Of a stretch of 64,000 bases of DNA, positions 10,401 to 20,806 are shown one piece after another. The notes beneath the pieces were generated by a model. The model ran no database searches. It was given only the letters and a program-made list of their open reading frames with translations, and was not told where the DNA came from. Origin of the DNA: Agapetus fuscipes. Its lineage: Eukaryota; Arthropoda; Insecta; Trichoptera; Glossosomatidae. Location: positions 6,944,001 through 7,008,000 of the forward strand of contig OX637343.1 of NCBI GenBank assembly GCA_951799405.1. Reading direction: 5' to 3'. Position numbers and translations under genes: made by a program. Numbering within the stretch: position 1 is the stretch's first letter; each line of letters opens with the position of its first letter.

Positions 10401-13400
10401 GTAATAGGGTAGTTGCAGTGGTAAGGGAAACGGTTGAAAATAATATGGTTCTGTAGAGTACATTTCAAGGATCACAACCATATCGACGGTAAAAAGCCTA
10501 TTTGACTTAAGCGACATCATGGGCGATATTGAGTTATATACATCGTTTTTCTCGGTTTTTCAAGCTGCGTCGAATGGTCTAACTTTTGGCGCGATCAGAT
10601 AACTTTTTTGTCGCTTAAGTCATAAAGCACCTTGTATGGCGTTTATAAATTTCATGGACTGATGTCCCACGATTTATGACACTTTTTAACGAAATGTCGT
10701 TAAAGTATACTCTTACAAGTTGTTGGTGGTGCATATCCTAAATGTACTTGACGACTTGAGAGTGGACGAGGTAGTTAAGTTAGATAGGCATGCTGTGTAT
10801 ACAATATTCAAAGTCGCATAAGTAATTTCTCTGTACCATAAAAAATATGACTTTGTCGTATAAATTAATAAGACTCATAGTGGATCTATCACAAATGGTG
10901 CTTAAATCATATATCCTCCTTTTATTTACTAAATGACTGTCGGTTCAGCATTAAGCGTTCTTGCAATACATCACTGGTGATGTCGCTTGAGCAAAGTGTC
11001 CTTCCAAATTTTTATAATAGAACTGGCGCATAAGCTATTTATCTTCAAGATCAATGTAATGATTATTGGCATTTGAATCTATTCAAACAAATGATTTTGG
11101 AATGGTCGTTGGCGTTTAAGCTGCACCAAATAAACATGGGTTGTCGTTTAATGTAGTATTGTGTGAATAGAAATGCATTGAAGATGTCGCTTCAGTAGTA
11201 TTTTAAGCGTGCTATCGGTTGGTTGATGCTCTGCAACGCCAGGATCTCAGTCAACACTCGGAATCGATGTATCTACGGGAAGTTATTGTTTGTTGTCAAT
11301 GAAAAATATTTCCATACCCAAGTAACCTTTTAGGTTTTAAAAAGGTTACAAAAAGGCTTAAAAAGGTTCTGGGACCTTTTTGTAACCTTTTTAAAACCTA
11401 AATGGTTACTTGGGTATTTTATTACTATTGACAAGTGGATGTTCACAAAATGAGTATCTATGTTTACATAATTATATTATATATAATTACATACGATACT
11501 AAACGCAACGCAACTAAGCTACACATATAGTGCAACTTCTTGCCGCGTTATCCCCGAAGGGGTCGCATGTGGCGAGTTGAACCTATTTATTTTTACAGGT
11601 AAGGGGGCCGGCCTTACGCCAACCACTTCAGTTGAAGTGGAGGTTTCCCAGCTCCCGAGAGTGCTGGTACTCATTTCTTGTGAAGGCTGAGTAAACCTTG
11701 CCGGTATTTTATTTTAGGGTTTGAAATAAACACCGAAACGGGAAATCATTTCTGACACCCTCGGTGGGATTCGAACCCGAGCTTTCGGCATGGAATGCAA
11801 GCACTCTACCACCTGAGCTATTGACCGGTCAGTCTGCTACAATACTGCTTACTTAAATTTTAATTAAATTTTATTAAGCAGGATCCAGTGAAATATTCCA
11901 GTGAAAAAAAAACACATTGATAGAAAAGGAGTAGTTGTTCCCAAAAACAAAGATGCGGACCCCCTGCTATACTGGTAATGATGCGAGTACAAAGACGTGC
12001 ACCAATAAATGTGAGAAATAACAAAAGACGAAGTTTATTTCCACATTATTGGAAGATTGAAAATTAAGCCACGAAAGAGTGGCTAGTGGCAATGACAAAA
12101 AGGGAAAAAATAAGAGAAAAAGATCGGAAGACTCCGACAAACATCATTATACATTTTTATATTTCATAAATGAAGGTGAAAAGAGAAAACAGGTGTGCCA
12201 AATTTTTTTGTTAAACACCCTTGACACATCACAAAAAAATCTTCACTTTACAGTATTTATTGCCATTCGAGGCTTCGCCAAAGAAGATTCCAGATGGAAA
12301 ATCATACGACCGAATAAAACCAAAGAGGTAATTATGCAAGTACTACAATCCTGTATTAAGAATTTACCAGCAGTTCCCTCACATTACTGTAGGCGCGACT
12401 CCAGTAGGCTTTACCTTCCGCAATCCTTGAAAAAAAATTGAGCTGTTTGTACACCCTCTATAAACTGGATTTAACCACTAAAGGGATGGATGTGGTAGGG
12501 GAACAGGTATTCAAAAATACGTTCAAAAACGATTTCAATATAGGTTTCCACATTCCTAAGAAAGATAAATGTGCGAAATGCCTGCGTTTTGAGAACAATA
12601 CAAGCGCCGAACTAGCTGAAATGAAAATTGAGCATCTTAAGGAAGGGAAACATTCAGACCAGAGATTCAAACTTCACAAGCAGATCCATTTTTTAAGCAA
12701 TAATGTATTGAGCACATCATTTGACCTTCAAAAGGTCTTAAATACACCATACGGGGAAAGCATGCTGTTGTACTATTCCAGGAAATACGGGATGTATAAT
12801 ATAACGTTTTACGAATCTGGAACAAGAGAAGGATTTTGTTTTTGCTGGGGTGAAGCAGATGGGTAAAGAGGAGCTACAGAGGTGTCAACTATATTAACCA
12901 AATATATACCAAATGTTGACCAGAGGGGCACAGTTAAAACTTTATTACTATACAGTGATTCTTGCCCGGGGCAGAATAAGAACCGCACTGTTTTTGCCAC
13001 AATCCACTATACATTGCATAATGTATGTAAAAACATCAGCACCATTCAACTCAACTACCTTCTTCCGGGTCACACATACATGCCTGTTGATTCTATGCAC
13101 TCCGTGATAGAAGGCAGTGTGTCAAAAAATATTATTTGGGCTCCATCACCATGGAGCACAGTATTTGAGCTAGCTAGGAAATCACCCAAGCCTTATCATG
13201 TCGAAACTCTGATCCATACCTACTGATTTTGTTGGGTGAAGTGGAATTTCCGATAAATATTTCAAAGGAAATTTACAAAGCAAAATAAACCGAATCAGAA
13301 TAGCTACATTTAAAAAGCAGATGCCCAACAAAATTGTGGTAAAATACACGATGGATGCCACAAACGAGGACATCCTAGTGTGTGGCACCAAAGGAAAACC

Positions 13401-16400
13401 TGCAGAAAATATTTATAAAAGACGTCTAGCTTTACCACAGAAGAAGTATGATGATTTGGTAAAATTGTGTAAAACATTCGTCATACCACAAAGCTATTGG
13501 GCAGAGTATACAGATATTCCTCACGGTAATGAAACAGTTGAGGTGCTCTTGGACTCTGATGTTGAGGATATCGAAATAACTACTTAAAATACGTCCTTAT
13601 TTATAATACCTATTCATGTGGAACCTGTGCTATTACATTTAATTGCATGATATTTTTCTTAATTTAATTTTACTTACGTACTTTGAATTTTGTGTTTTCA
13701 TAGTTATTTTAATTTGCCACTCTCTGTGTGGAGTCATTACTTATTATTTTATTTTCTTGTAAGTATATTTTTCAAAAATATACTTACAAGAAAATTATTA
13801 AATTCATGTTACATGTTTTTTATAAACTTAACCATTTATTGTAAAGAAATAAACAAAAATTGTGTTCGTAGTTTTTTAACTCAGTTAGGTATTTGTTCAA
13901 TAAATAATTTTATTAAAAGCTATTGCAATGTGTACTTTTATGGTAATGTTTCAATTCTTCTTTATTGCTTTTATTTTGCTTGTTCTTAATTATGTGTTAT
14001 CAATAATTTGTGGTCTCAAATTACCTTTTTTAGTTTACTGCTATTTTTTGCATTTATCTACTAATTATTATTTCATTTTTTGGCTCAATTAAAAAGATTT
14101 TTAGGAAAGTATACTTCTATTATTTATTCCTACCACAGTTCTTTCATATCGAAAAATAATACAGCCTGGTCTTTAAGTCAGATATACCCTTTACGAATAG
14201 GAATTGTTTTTACTGATAAGTCATTTTACTTCTCAAGGTATAAACGTTATGTGGCGTATGCATTAAATAGGCCTATTTAAACAAAAGGAAAATACTGATT
14301 TAAGTCTTTTAACCTCGAAATAAAAAATGTTGAGTCGGTACTTAAGGCATTTTCATACATTTATGACAGAAAGTAAAATGGCGCATCAGTCATTTATCCT
14401 CAAATAATTATGAATGCCAAATTGCTTAAACGACAGTATCTCAATTATGTGTATGTTTATCTTCAATCCACTTATGTTAAAAAAAAGCAAATAAAAAAAT
14501 AAGCATTGCCTCCTTACATTTTTTTTTATTTAATCCACGAACAAAAATGTTATGGCAGATAATAAAAAAAAAAAACAGTTTTTTGGCTCTCCTGTAAAAT
14601 TGACTTTTTGTCGCTTAAGTCAAATAGGCTTTTTACCGTCGATATATTTTTTGTGTAGTAAAAATAAAAATAACATTGATAATTTAAAAAAATAAAATGC
14701 GGTGAATTTTAGTCGCGCCAAAACGCAGCGCGTTCGACTTCGCGAATCTTGACGTCAAGATTCGCCACTGGGCCCGCCGCTACCTACACTCCGAAAATGC
14801 ATCGGCGTCATATCTGCCTAAATAAACAAAATGACCTTTTTTCCGGAAATCGAGAATACGCTAATTTTAAAGAGCTGTAGTTTCAAAACTAAGCAAGATA
14901 TTTTTCTTTTGAAAACGCAGATGCATTTTAAAAAATGTATTCTACCATTTTATACAATGAAAAAAATATGTGATACTTCCCTATTTCACATGAGCAATGT
15001 TTGTATGTGTGGTGGAGCAATGTGTTTTATGAAAACTGGAAATTTATTTTAAAAAATATTTAAAACAACTCTCACATTGTGTTTTACATTTTTTTTAGCT
15101 CAGATCGTCTAGAATGTGAAAATAATTTCATTGAAAGGTCATCTTTGAATAAAATGGCAGATAGGCCAAACAAGCCCTGGAGAGACGAAATGGTAATTCA
15201 GCACATTCAAACTGTGGGGATGTGATGTGATGTCGGTGTTAAGGCCGCGGGGATCGAGTCGGGTTATTTGGAACCGGATAACGATGGTTCGAATCTCGCG
15301 ATGATAACTTCGACCCTGGTTCAACCGTTGCATGCACATAAGCTTCTGCTTTCGCATGAAGACAACTGGACAGGCAAAATAGGTTGGTGGATTGCATTCC
15401 TTTCCACAAATCTATTTTTATAAAAAAAAAATGACATTCAGCCGGGTTAGAGGTTGGATCTGATTCTGGCGACTACCAGCGCTAGGTTTTGAAATTGAAA
15501 CCTATTTATTTTTACCAGAAATGGGGCCGGATTTATGCCAAACCCTTCAGTTGAAGTGCGGGTTTCCCAGCTCTCGAAGGGCTTAAATTCATAGATTCAT
15601 GGAATAACAGATGAAGCAATTGTTGGTCTTACTTCATGTACACAAAGCTTTCGTCGCAGATGTCGCACATGAATCTCTTTGTCGCAGGGGGCGGCCGACC
15701 ATTAGGAGACAGAGAATCACAGCCTTCTGCTTTTCCATTGTATACATGGGCCTTCTTACCTGCAAATAATGAAAACAAAACAAATCACACATCAAAAACT
15801 TCTTGTTTCTTACACGTCCAGAAATAACAATAATAATAATATTAGGATGATTTATTTGGTGAGCGCTGTTTTTGTGTGAATCCTGTCCGGTCGGTAGCTC
15901 AGTTGGTAAAATGCTTGCATTCTGTGCCGAGAGCTCGGTTTCAAATCCCGCCGAGGGTGTCAGAAATGATTTCCAGTTTCGGTGTTTATTTCAAACCTTA
16001 AATAAAAATACCAGCAAGGTTTACTCAGCCTTCACAAGAAATGAGTACCAGCCCCCTCGGGAGCTGGGAAACCCCCACTTCACTGAAGTGGTTGGTGTAC
16101 GGTCAGCCCCCTTACCTGTAAAAATAATTAGGTTCACTCGCCATATGCGACCCCTTCGGGGATAACGCGGCAAAAAGCTACACTATATGTGTACCTTAGT
16201 TGCGTTTTTACACCTCAAAAGACCTCTGTGAGTTTGGTCGTCGCTATAGAAAGTGCTAATTCTCAAGCAAGACTCAGTTGCTCTAAGGCTGGATGGACCT
16301 TTGGTGACTGGTCTTTCTAATCTTATCTAATCTTATGTACTTAAGCTGCAAAGATATGTAACATTAAGGATAACTTTGGTACAGTTATATGAATTTTTCA

Positions 16401-19400
16401 ACCCAGATATAGATCCTCACCATGTTTGAGTATTTCTACGGGGTTCTTGAATGTCTTCTCGCACAAGCTGCACCTGTAGGGCTTGTACTGTTTGTGCCGG
16501 GACAAATGCTTGACGGCCGCAGCTCTAGATGAGCACTCCACGTGACACACGTTGCACTTGTATGCTTTGGACTTCTCGTTGCGTGTGAAATTCACGTCGG
16601 GGCCATCCATGATTATTTTAGGATTGGAATAGTGAATCCTGTAAGGAAAACATGAAAAATATTGAATGAAAAAAAAATTGAGACATTTATTTCAATGAAC
16701 GTCAGGTCCAGAGATCAGTTGGTTTTAATAGCATGGGGGGTCAGTCTCATACAAGCATATTAGTCAAGCAAAAAATACTAAGAAAAATATGTTCACAGAT
16801 ACCTGTAATGCTTCAGCATCTTGCTGTATGAATCAAAAATTTCAAAACAAACACAGCAGTTCCAAACATCATTGTTAACAATTGATTCGTTACCAGGTTT
16901 CGCTAACGGCTCAACGACCCCCATTTCATCAGTATACTCATCCAAGTCTTCACTCTTAATGTGTATTTCTTCGTGAACAATCTCCGCAACACTTTTCTTC
17001 AATTTCTTCAACGACACTTTATCCTCTGATTCTTCATCGTTATGCACTGAATATTCAGAATTTAATTTCTTAATTTTAACTGTTAATCTTTTGTATTTCT
17101 CAGGTTTCTCAGATTTTCTTTCTAAATTTGAACTATCAGCGTTCTGATATGCAACAATTTTTTTAACTTGTTCACTTTTTGAATTTATAACACTGTTGAA
17201 ATTAGTATCTTCAAATTCATCACACGATGAAATGCCTTTTTCTTGTTTTATTTCCGTCAATTCCACCAAATTTTCATTTCCATCAGTTTGAGTTGTCACA
17301 GATTTATAAACTGAATCCCCTTTCATTCCATTTTCCTCCCAAAATTCTTTCAAATTCTTTTCATCATTAAAATGATTGAATTCAATATATTTTAGTGTTT
17401 CTTTCGCACGTCTTGTTGATGAACTAATTCTGCTTTGAAGCACGCCATTTTGAAGAGTCTTTTCTTTACTTTGTAACAATAATAATCTGCAACAAAAATA
17501 CACATTCTAATTTTATGAACATACCTAACATGCCAAAAGATTAAATATGGATGAACTACAAAAAATGAAAGATGAAGGATGTGTGGAAAAAGTGTGGCAA
17601 ATGATGAAGAAAGAACTGACCGAATCTGCTAGAATGACATGCGGAGAAACAAATGTTGGTAAGAAAAAAGGTGATGCCTGGTGGAACGATGGAGTGAAAG
17701 AAGCAGTAGAGCAAAAGAAGGAAGCGTATAAGAAATGGTTGAAAGATAAAGGTAATTTGAATTTGGAAATGATGTATATAAGGGCAAAAATGAATACTAA
17801 AAAGCTTGTGTATGAAAGTAAGATGGAATTAGAGAAGAAAAATAATGAAAGGGCACAGCAGGACTTCCACACCAACAAAAAAATGTTCTGGAGTTGGGTT
17901 CGGAATAATAACGAAAATGTGGGAGCAACAACTCCGGGCATAAAGAATGCGCAGGGAGTCTTGCTGTGGGAGTCTTGCTGTGGGAAGACGATGTATATAA
18001 CAGATGGAAAGAATACTTTGAAGAAATATTAGGACAGGGCGAAAGAAATTTATATGAATGTGACCCTACAAATGAAAGTAATGAGGATATTTTGAAAGAG
18101 GAAATAAAAGCAAGCATAAAAGAGCTGAAGAATGGAAAGGCTGCAAGTATGGATGGATTGAATGCCGAAATGTTAAAGGCAGGAGGAGAATGTGTGGTAG
18201 AGTGGATGTTTGAATTATGCAAGATGTGTATGAAAGACAGGGTAGTACCGATGGACTGGAGAAAGGCGGTCATTGTCCCTATTTACAAGGGTAAAGGGGA
18301 CAAGAAAGACTGCCGTAACTTTAGGCCCGTTAGTCTCCTTAGTATACCTGGGAAAGTCTTATGCAAAATTGTCATAAAAAAAGTGAGAATGGCCACCGAT
18401 TACAGGGTCTCTGATATTCAATCTGGCTTTATGCCAGGACGAGGTTGTGTGGACCAAATCTTTACTCTCAGACAGATTGTTGAAAAACATCTGGCTGTGG
18501 GGAGGGTGGTCTACGCAGCCTTCGTGGATCTCGAGAGGGCCTTTGACTCGGTGGACAGATGTATGTTGTGGAATGTTCTCAGGAAGTACGGTGTGAATGA
18601 CAACCTTCTGAGTGTGATACGTGCCATCTATGAAAATAGTTCGGCATGTGTAAGAGTGGATGGGAGATATAGTGACTGGTTCGATGTATATAAGGGAGTG
18701 AGGCAAGGCTGCGTGATGAGTCCATGGTTGTTTAATATAATCATGGACAGTTGCATAAAAGAAGCTGGAATATCAGAGAGCGGAGTGAAAGTGGGTGAAA
18801 CAAGAGTTGGAGTACTTCTTTATGCTGATGATGCTATAGTTTTAGCTGACTCGGCGGAGGAACTCCAAGCGATGTTAACCAAACTGAATGATGCGTTTTG
18901 TAAAAATAGCTTGAAAGTGAATGCGAATAAGACAAAAATATTAGTTTGTTGACAGGAATGAAGTATGTGAGGAACTTACAGTTAATTTGAATGGAAAAAA
19001 AGTTGAAGTAGTGAATGAGTTTGACTATTTAGGAAGCAAGTTTGAGGCGAATGGTAAGATGACGAAGGAATTAGAGAAGCGTGCCAGCAATGGAAGATGC
19101 GTGATAGGAGCGTTTGGTAGAATAGCGAAGAATAAAAGGATACCAAAGAAAATGAAAATGGCGGTACACAATTGTATATTATTGCCGACCCTGATGTATG
19201 GAAGCGAGTCATGGACGGTGAATGAAAGAGAAGTAAATAAGGTATGCACCGTAGAAATGGCTCATTTGAGAAGTATGACAGGAAAAACACTGAAAGATAG
19301 AGTGAGAAACGAATGGGTTCTGAATGAATGTGGAGTAAAAGAAAGCGTGAAAGTGAAAGTTCAAAGAAGTGTGATGCGATGGTTTGGACATATTGAAAGG

Positions 19401-20474
19401 ATGAATGAAGACCGACTGACAAAAAGAGTGTATAAAGGGAATGTAATAGGTAAGCGTGGAAGGGGAAGACCTAGAAAAAAATGGATTGATCAGATAAGTG
19501 AGATTGCGAATGAATGGAATTTACAGAGTGGAAACAAGAGAAGAGCATGCATGAAAAGAGTGATGAAATTAGATGAGATGAAAGAAGTATGCAGGGACAG
19601 AGTCAAGTGGAGGCACTTGTGTGGAGGTACCGGCCACCCCTAGAGGAATGGCGGCAGGATACAAGACAAGACAAGACCTTGAAGGGGTATGTGCGTTCAT
19701 AAAGCGCACAAAATCATAAATAAGTTTTTTTTGCACCAAATGTCAATGTGACCATGGTCCGTAAAAACAATATACTTTCCGCAAAATTTATGAAATGTTA
19801 CAGCGGAAACTTAGTGAACTGCATTATAAAAAATAAAAAATCAGATAAAAATCAGTTATCTGAAGATGGCCAAGAGACCGAAACCGTTCAAACTAGGTAA
19901 TTTGTTTTTTCAACAAATAAAAAATAAGTAGAATCGAACAGTGGTTGTTTATATATTTAAATTTTTTAAAGCAAAATTTAAACTGAATTTTAAGTCTGTT
20001 CATCCTTAATCATGGTACAAAAATCGTGCTTCATGAAGACGTTGCCTCCGATGCCAACGAAAACACGAAAGTAACTAAGTCAGAAACCATTTGGAAAAAT
20101 ATATAAATTTAATAAAAATAGACATACCTGTTTTCGCTATCAACAGACCGATTATAAAATTGATAAAAACCATCAAGTTTATGTAAACACTCATTACAAA
20201 TACTTTGAGGCATATTATCATCTTTGGTAACCTAGAAAACCACAAAAATATTAAGTTTTTTTTCGATACATAAAATTACATTTTCACACTTTTTAACATA
20301 GTCGATGAATTTCGAACATGGCATATTAATTTCAGTGGGTAGTTTTGAATTTCCTATTCTCCATACCTTGATCGGAAGACATGCAACAATTTTCAAATAT
20401 GTATTGGTGTCGTCGTCGAAGATGGAATTGTTGACTAAATCCAAGCTCATGCAAAGCCGACAGACATCCGACAT
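7490..20474 (-). CDS. ZAD-type C2H2 zinc-finger protein, 8 exons
   Basis: Exons, minus strand: 20474-20367, 20231-20128, 17486-16803, 16638-16421, 15759-15633, 10253-10017, 9355-9221, 7589-7490. All introns are GT-AG, phases agree, total 1713 nt, 570 residues. Residues 1-70 form a ZAD domain: CRLC in exon 1 and SICNEC with LDGFYQF in exon 2 supply the four zinc cysteines, and the domain usually dimerises. An acidic, Lys/Glu-rich linker of about 220 residues fills exon 3. Nine fingers follow; the first spans the exon 3/4 junction (CCVCFEIF ... HYRIH). Eight are C2H2, and the last (CTICSKGF ... HLKTSC) ends in Cys and is followed by TAG. HSGERPH-type linkers join fingers 5-9, so sequence-specific nuclear DNA binding is expected. 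Family members are mostly transcription factors of unknown target. Two introns are bloated by transposons. The joins are my reconstruction. Confidence 0.9.
7719..8472 (+). mobile_element. SINE-B copy split by an RTE-like insertion
   Basis: The head and body start at 7719 (CATAGTCTAGTGGTAACGC; GGTTCGAATCC) and run to CTCTTCACTGG at 7832. The same SINE resumes at 8312 (ACTGGGTTAAAAAATTC) and continues through GGTCCATTCAGCC to tail i (AACAGCGCTCACCAAATAAA). Confidence 0.85.
7833..8311 (+). mobile_element. RTE-like LINE 3' end, inserted in SINE-B
   Basis: Starts inside the last codons of the reverse transcriptase (reads [20 protein letters not shown], then [10 protein letters not shown] and stop), followed by the full RTE-tail ending in TTAGATTAGATT. 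ACTGG is present on both sides (7828-7832 and 8312-8316), a 5-bp target duplication that fixes both ends of this truncated insertion. Confidence 0.85.
8905..9165 (+). mobile_element. RTE-tail copy
   Basis: Complete tail, ending GCAGCTTAGATTATAGATTA. Divergent from the copy at 8045-8305. It lies just downstream (gene sense) of ZAD gene exon 7. Confidence 0.8.
9601..9690 (-). repeat. Old SINE-A head remnant
   Basis: The minus strand reads a decayed tRNA-like head (GGATTCGATCC-like B box, TGCTTGTGTTTCATGCC). No body remains. In the ZAD gene intron. Confidence 0.5.
9716..9783 (+). repeat. SINE-B tail ii fragment
   Basis: CAACACCTCTGCCAACACTA ... GTGTCATAGACCCCT, cut off by the fold-back element that follows directly. 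Confidence 0.6.
9784..9958. mobile_element. Fold-back MITE, TACCGAATAT family, copy 1
   Basis: About 175 bp, palindromic. Arms run from CTGGGCTGGAAGTCTCATCA to TGATGAGATTTCCAGCCCTG, with inner arms GTAATTCTTACCTACCGAAT and its complement. The central loop contains AAGACGGCCGCAAGTGAACA. A second copy lies at 44159-44334. Confidence 0.8.
11317..11414. mobile_element. Fold-back MITE with TA duplication
   Basis: Ends CCCAAGTAACCTTTTAGG and CCTAAATGGTTACTTGGG, flanked by TA on both sides. Inner arms AAAAAGGTTACAAAAAGG and CCTTTTTGTAACCTTTTT. About 98 bp; fits a Tc1/mariner-type MITE. Confidence 0.8.
11503..11828 (-). mobile_element. SINE-A copy inside the DNA transposon
   Basis: Full length; head near 11828 (AGCTCAGGTGGTAGAGTGC, GGGTTCGAATCCC). 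It inserted after the transposon, so it gives a lower bound on the transposon's age. Confidence 0.88.
12079..13587 (+). pseudogene. Broken transposase of the 10484-14641 element
   Basis: Four open segments on the plus strand read as one protein. First is a basic N-terminus (GKNKRKRSEDSDKHH), then a segment with KKDKCAKCLRF and SFDLQKVLNTP, then one with LLLYSDSCPGQNKNRTVFAT, in which the SDSCPGQN block probably holds a catalytic Asp. The last is a C-terminal piece ending DVEDIEITT. In-frame stops break it: TGA at 12439-12441 and TAA near 12864, where the surrounding reading GEADG*RGATEVSTIL is otherwise continuous. A further frame change and stop follow near 13225. No ATG is visible at the expected start. 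The superfamily is uncertain (Sola-like is a guess). Confidence 0.7.
13751..13795. repeat. Perfect 22-bp-arm palindrome
   Basis: ATTTTCTTGTAAGTATATTT and its exact complement, separated by one base, 160 bp after the transposase remnant. Could be a 3' processing or fold-back structure of the transposon. Confidence 0.7.
14742..14765. promoter_or_regulatory. 24-bp palindrome centred on TGACGTCA
   Basis: GCGAATCTTGACGTCAAGAT followed by TCGC is perfectly self-complementary, with a consensus CRE/ATF site at its centre, in a locally GC-rich patch just outside the DNA transposon. No promoter can be assigned to it. Confidence 0.4.
15231..15431 (+). mobile_element. SINE-S copy
   Basis: tRNA-Ser/Leu-like head (GGATCGAGTCGGGTTATTTGG; B box GGTTCGAATCTC), body GATAACTTCGACCCTGGTTC, tail GGTGGATTGCATTCCTTTCC ending in poly(A). 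Confidence 0.65.
15499..15592 (-). repeat. SINE-A body fragment
   Basis: Only the middle of the family (minus strand GAAACCCGCACTTCAACTGA through GGTAAAAATAAATAGG). Confidence 0.65.
15828..16318 (-). mobile_element. SINE-B tail i split by SINE-A
   Basis: Minus-strand SINE-B body and tail occupy 16209-16318 (GGTCCATCCAGCCTTAGAGC) and 15828-15885 (AACAGCGCTCACCAAATAAA). The continuous GATTCACAC of other copies is interrupted exactly here by the SINE-A at 15886-16208. Confidence 0.8.
15886..16208 (+). mobile_element. SINE-A copy inserted in SINE-B
   Basis: Full length on plus: CCGGTCGGTAGCTCAGTTGG head, GGTTTCAAATCCC decayed B box, 3' end TGTGTACCTTAGTTGCGTTT. Lies in the ZAD gene intron between exons 4 and 5. 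Confidence 0.88.
17530..19680 (+). pseudogene. RTE-like reverse transcriptase pseudogene, antisense in ZAD intron
   Basis: 5'-truncated: it begins in the Lys/Glu-rich linker that precedes the polymerase domain, so the endonuclease is absent. The reverse transcriptase reads in three frames: 17547-17968, then 17966-18952 with FVDLERAFDSVD (motif A), [13 protein letters not shown] (motif B) and LLYADDAIVLAD (motif C), then 18959-19643 with the WFGHIERM and GRGRPRKKWIDQI C-terminal region. A 14-bp tandem duplication (17955-17968 and 17969-17982) causes the first shift. One extra base near 18948 (TTAGTTTGTTGAC against TTAGTGTTTGAC in the copy at 25028) causes the second. The 3' end is GGCGGCAGGATACAAGACAA with ACAAG repeats, a short-repeat end typical of RTE elements. 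Confidence 0.85.
19690..20127. other. ZAD gene intron 2, unremarkable part
   Basis: AT-rich sequence between the reverse transcriptase copy and exon 2. No repeat or frame recognised. Confidence 0.5.
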
Positions 20475-20806
20475 TTTATAAAACCGAAATTAAAATCTAC
20501 ATTAATGACAAAATTGAATATTTAAATGTAAAACAAAAACACGAGCGGCACAGAGTACACAAGTGACATATTTTGACGTTTCGGCGGCGGCCATCTTTGA
20601 CAGTACGAATGTGATTAATACTCACACATCATACAACATATTTGATACACGTCCAAAGCATTTTTAATTCACGTCAGGTTAAAGATATAACAAAATAAAT
20701 AAATCAAAAAACAGTTATTGTTATACTTTCATACCCTTTTGTTCGATGTTTGAGTCTATTTTGGTTGAATATAAAGTTTTATATTTATTCCAAACTACGT
20801 CGTACA
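20475..20806. promoter_or_regulatory. Bidirectional promoter of the ZAD and RSBN1 genes
   Basis: Only 332 bp separate the divergent start codons, so transcription start sites of both genes should lie here. No TATA box is obvious. The segment TTCGGCGGCGGCCATCTTTG (20579-20598) contains GGCCATCTT, a good match to the YY1/Pho core often found just inside TATA-less promoters. It is the only CG-rich patch in an AT-rich gap, and no transposon lies in it. Confidence 0.6.

Larger units (their letters stand above)
10484..14641 (+). mobile_element. 4.16-kb DNA transposon, Sola-like by inference
   Basis: Perfect 32-bp terminal inverted repeats (10484-10515 and 14610-14641, starting CGACGGTAAAAAGCCTATTT), flanked by ATAT on both sides (10480-10483, 14642-14645). 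Inside each terminal repeat is GTCGCTTAAG. The same motif or close variants recur at 10610, 10687, 10982, 11142, 11186 and 14424, which suggests subterminal transposase-binding sites. It carries a broken transposase at 12079-13587 and has itself been hit by a MITE (11317-11414) and SINE-A (11503-11828). A 4-bp duplication and the protein style suggest the Sola superfamily, but this is not proven. It sits in the ZAD gene intron between exons 5 and 6. Confidence 0.85.
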
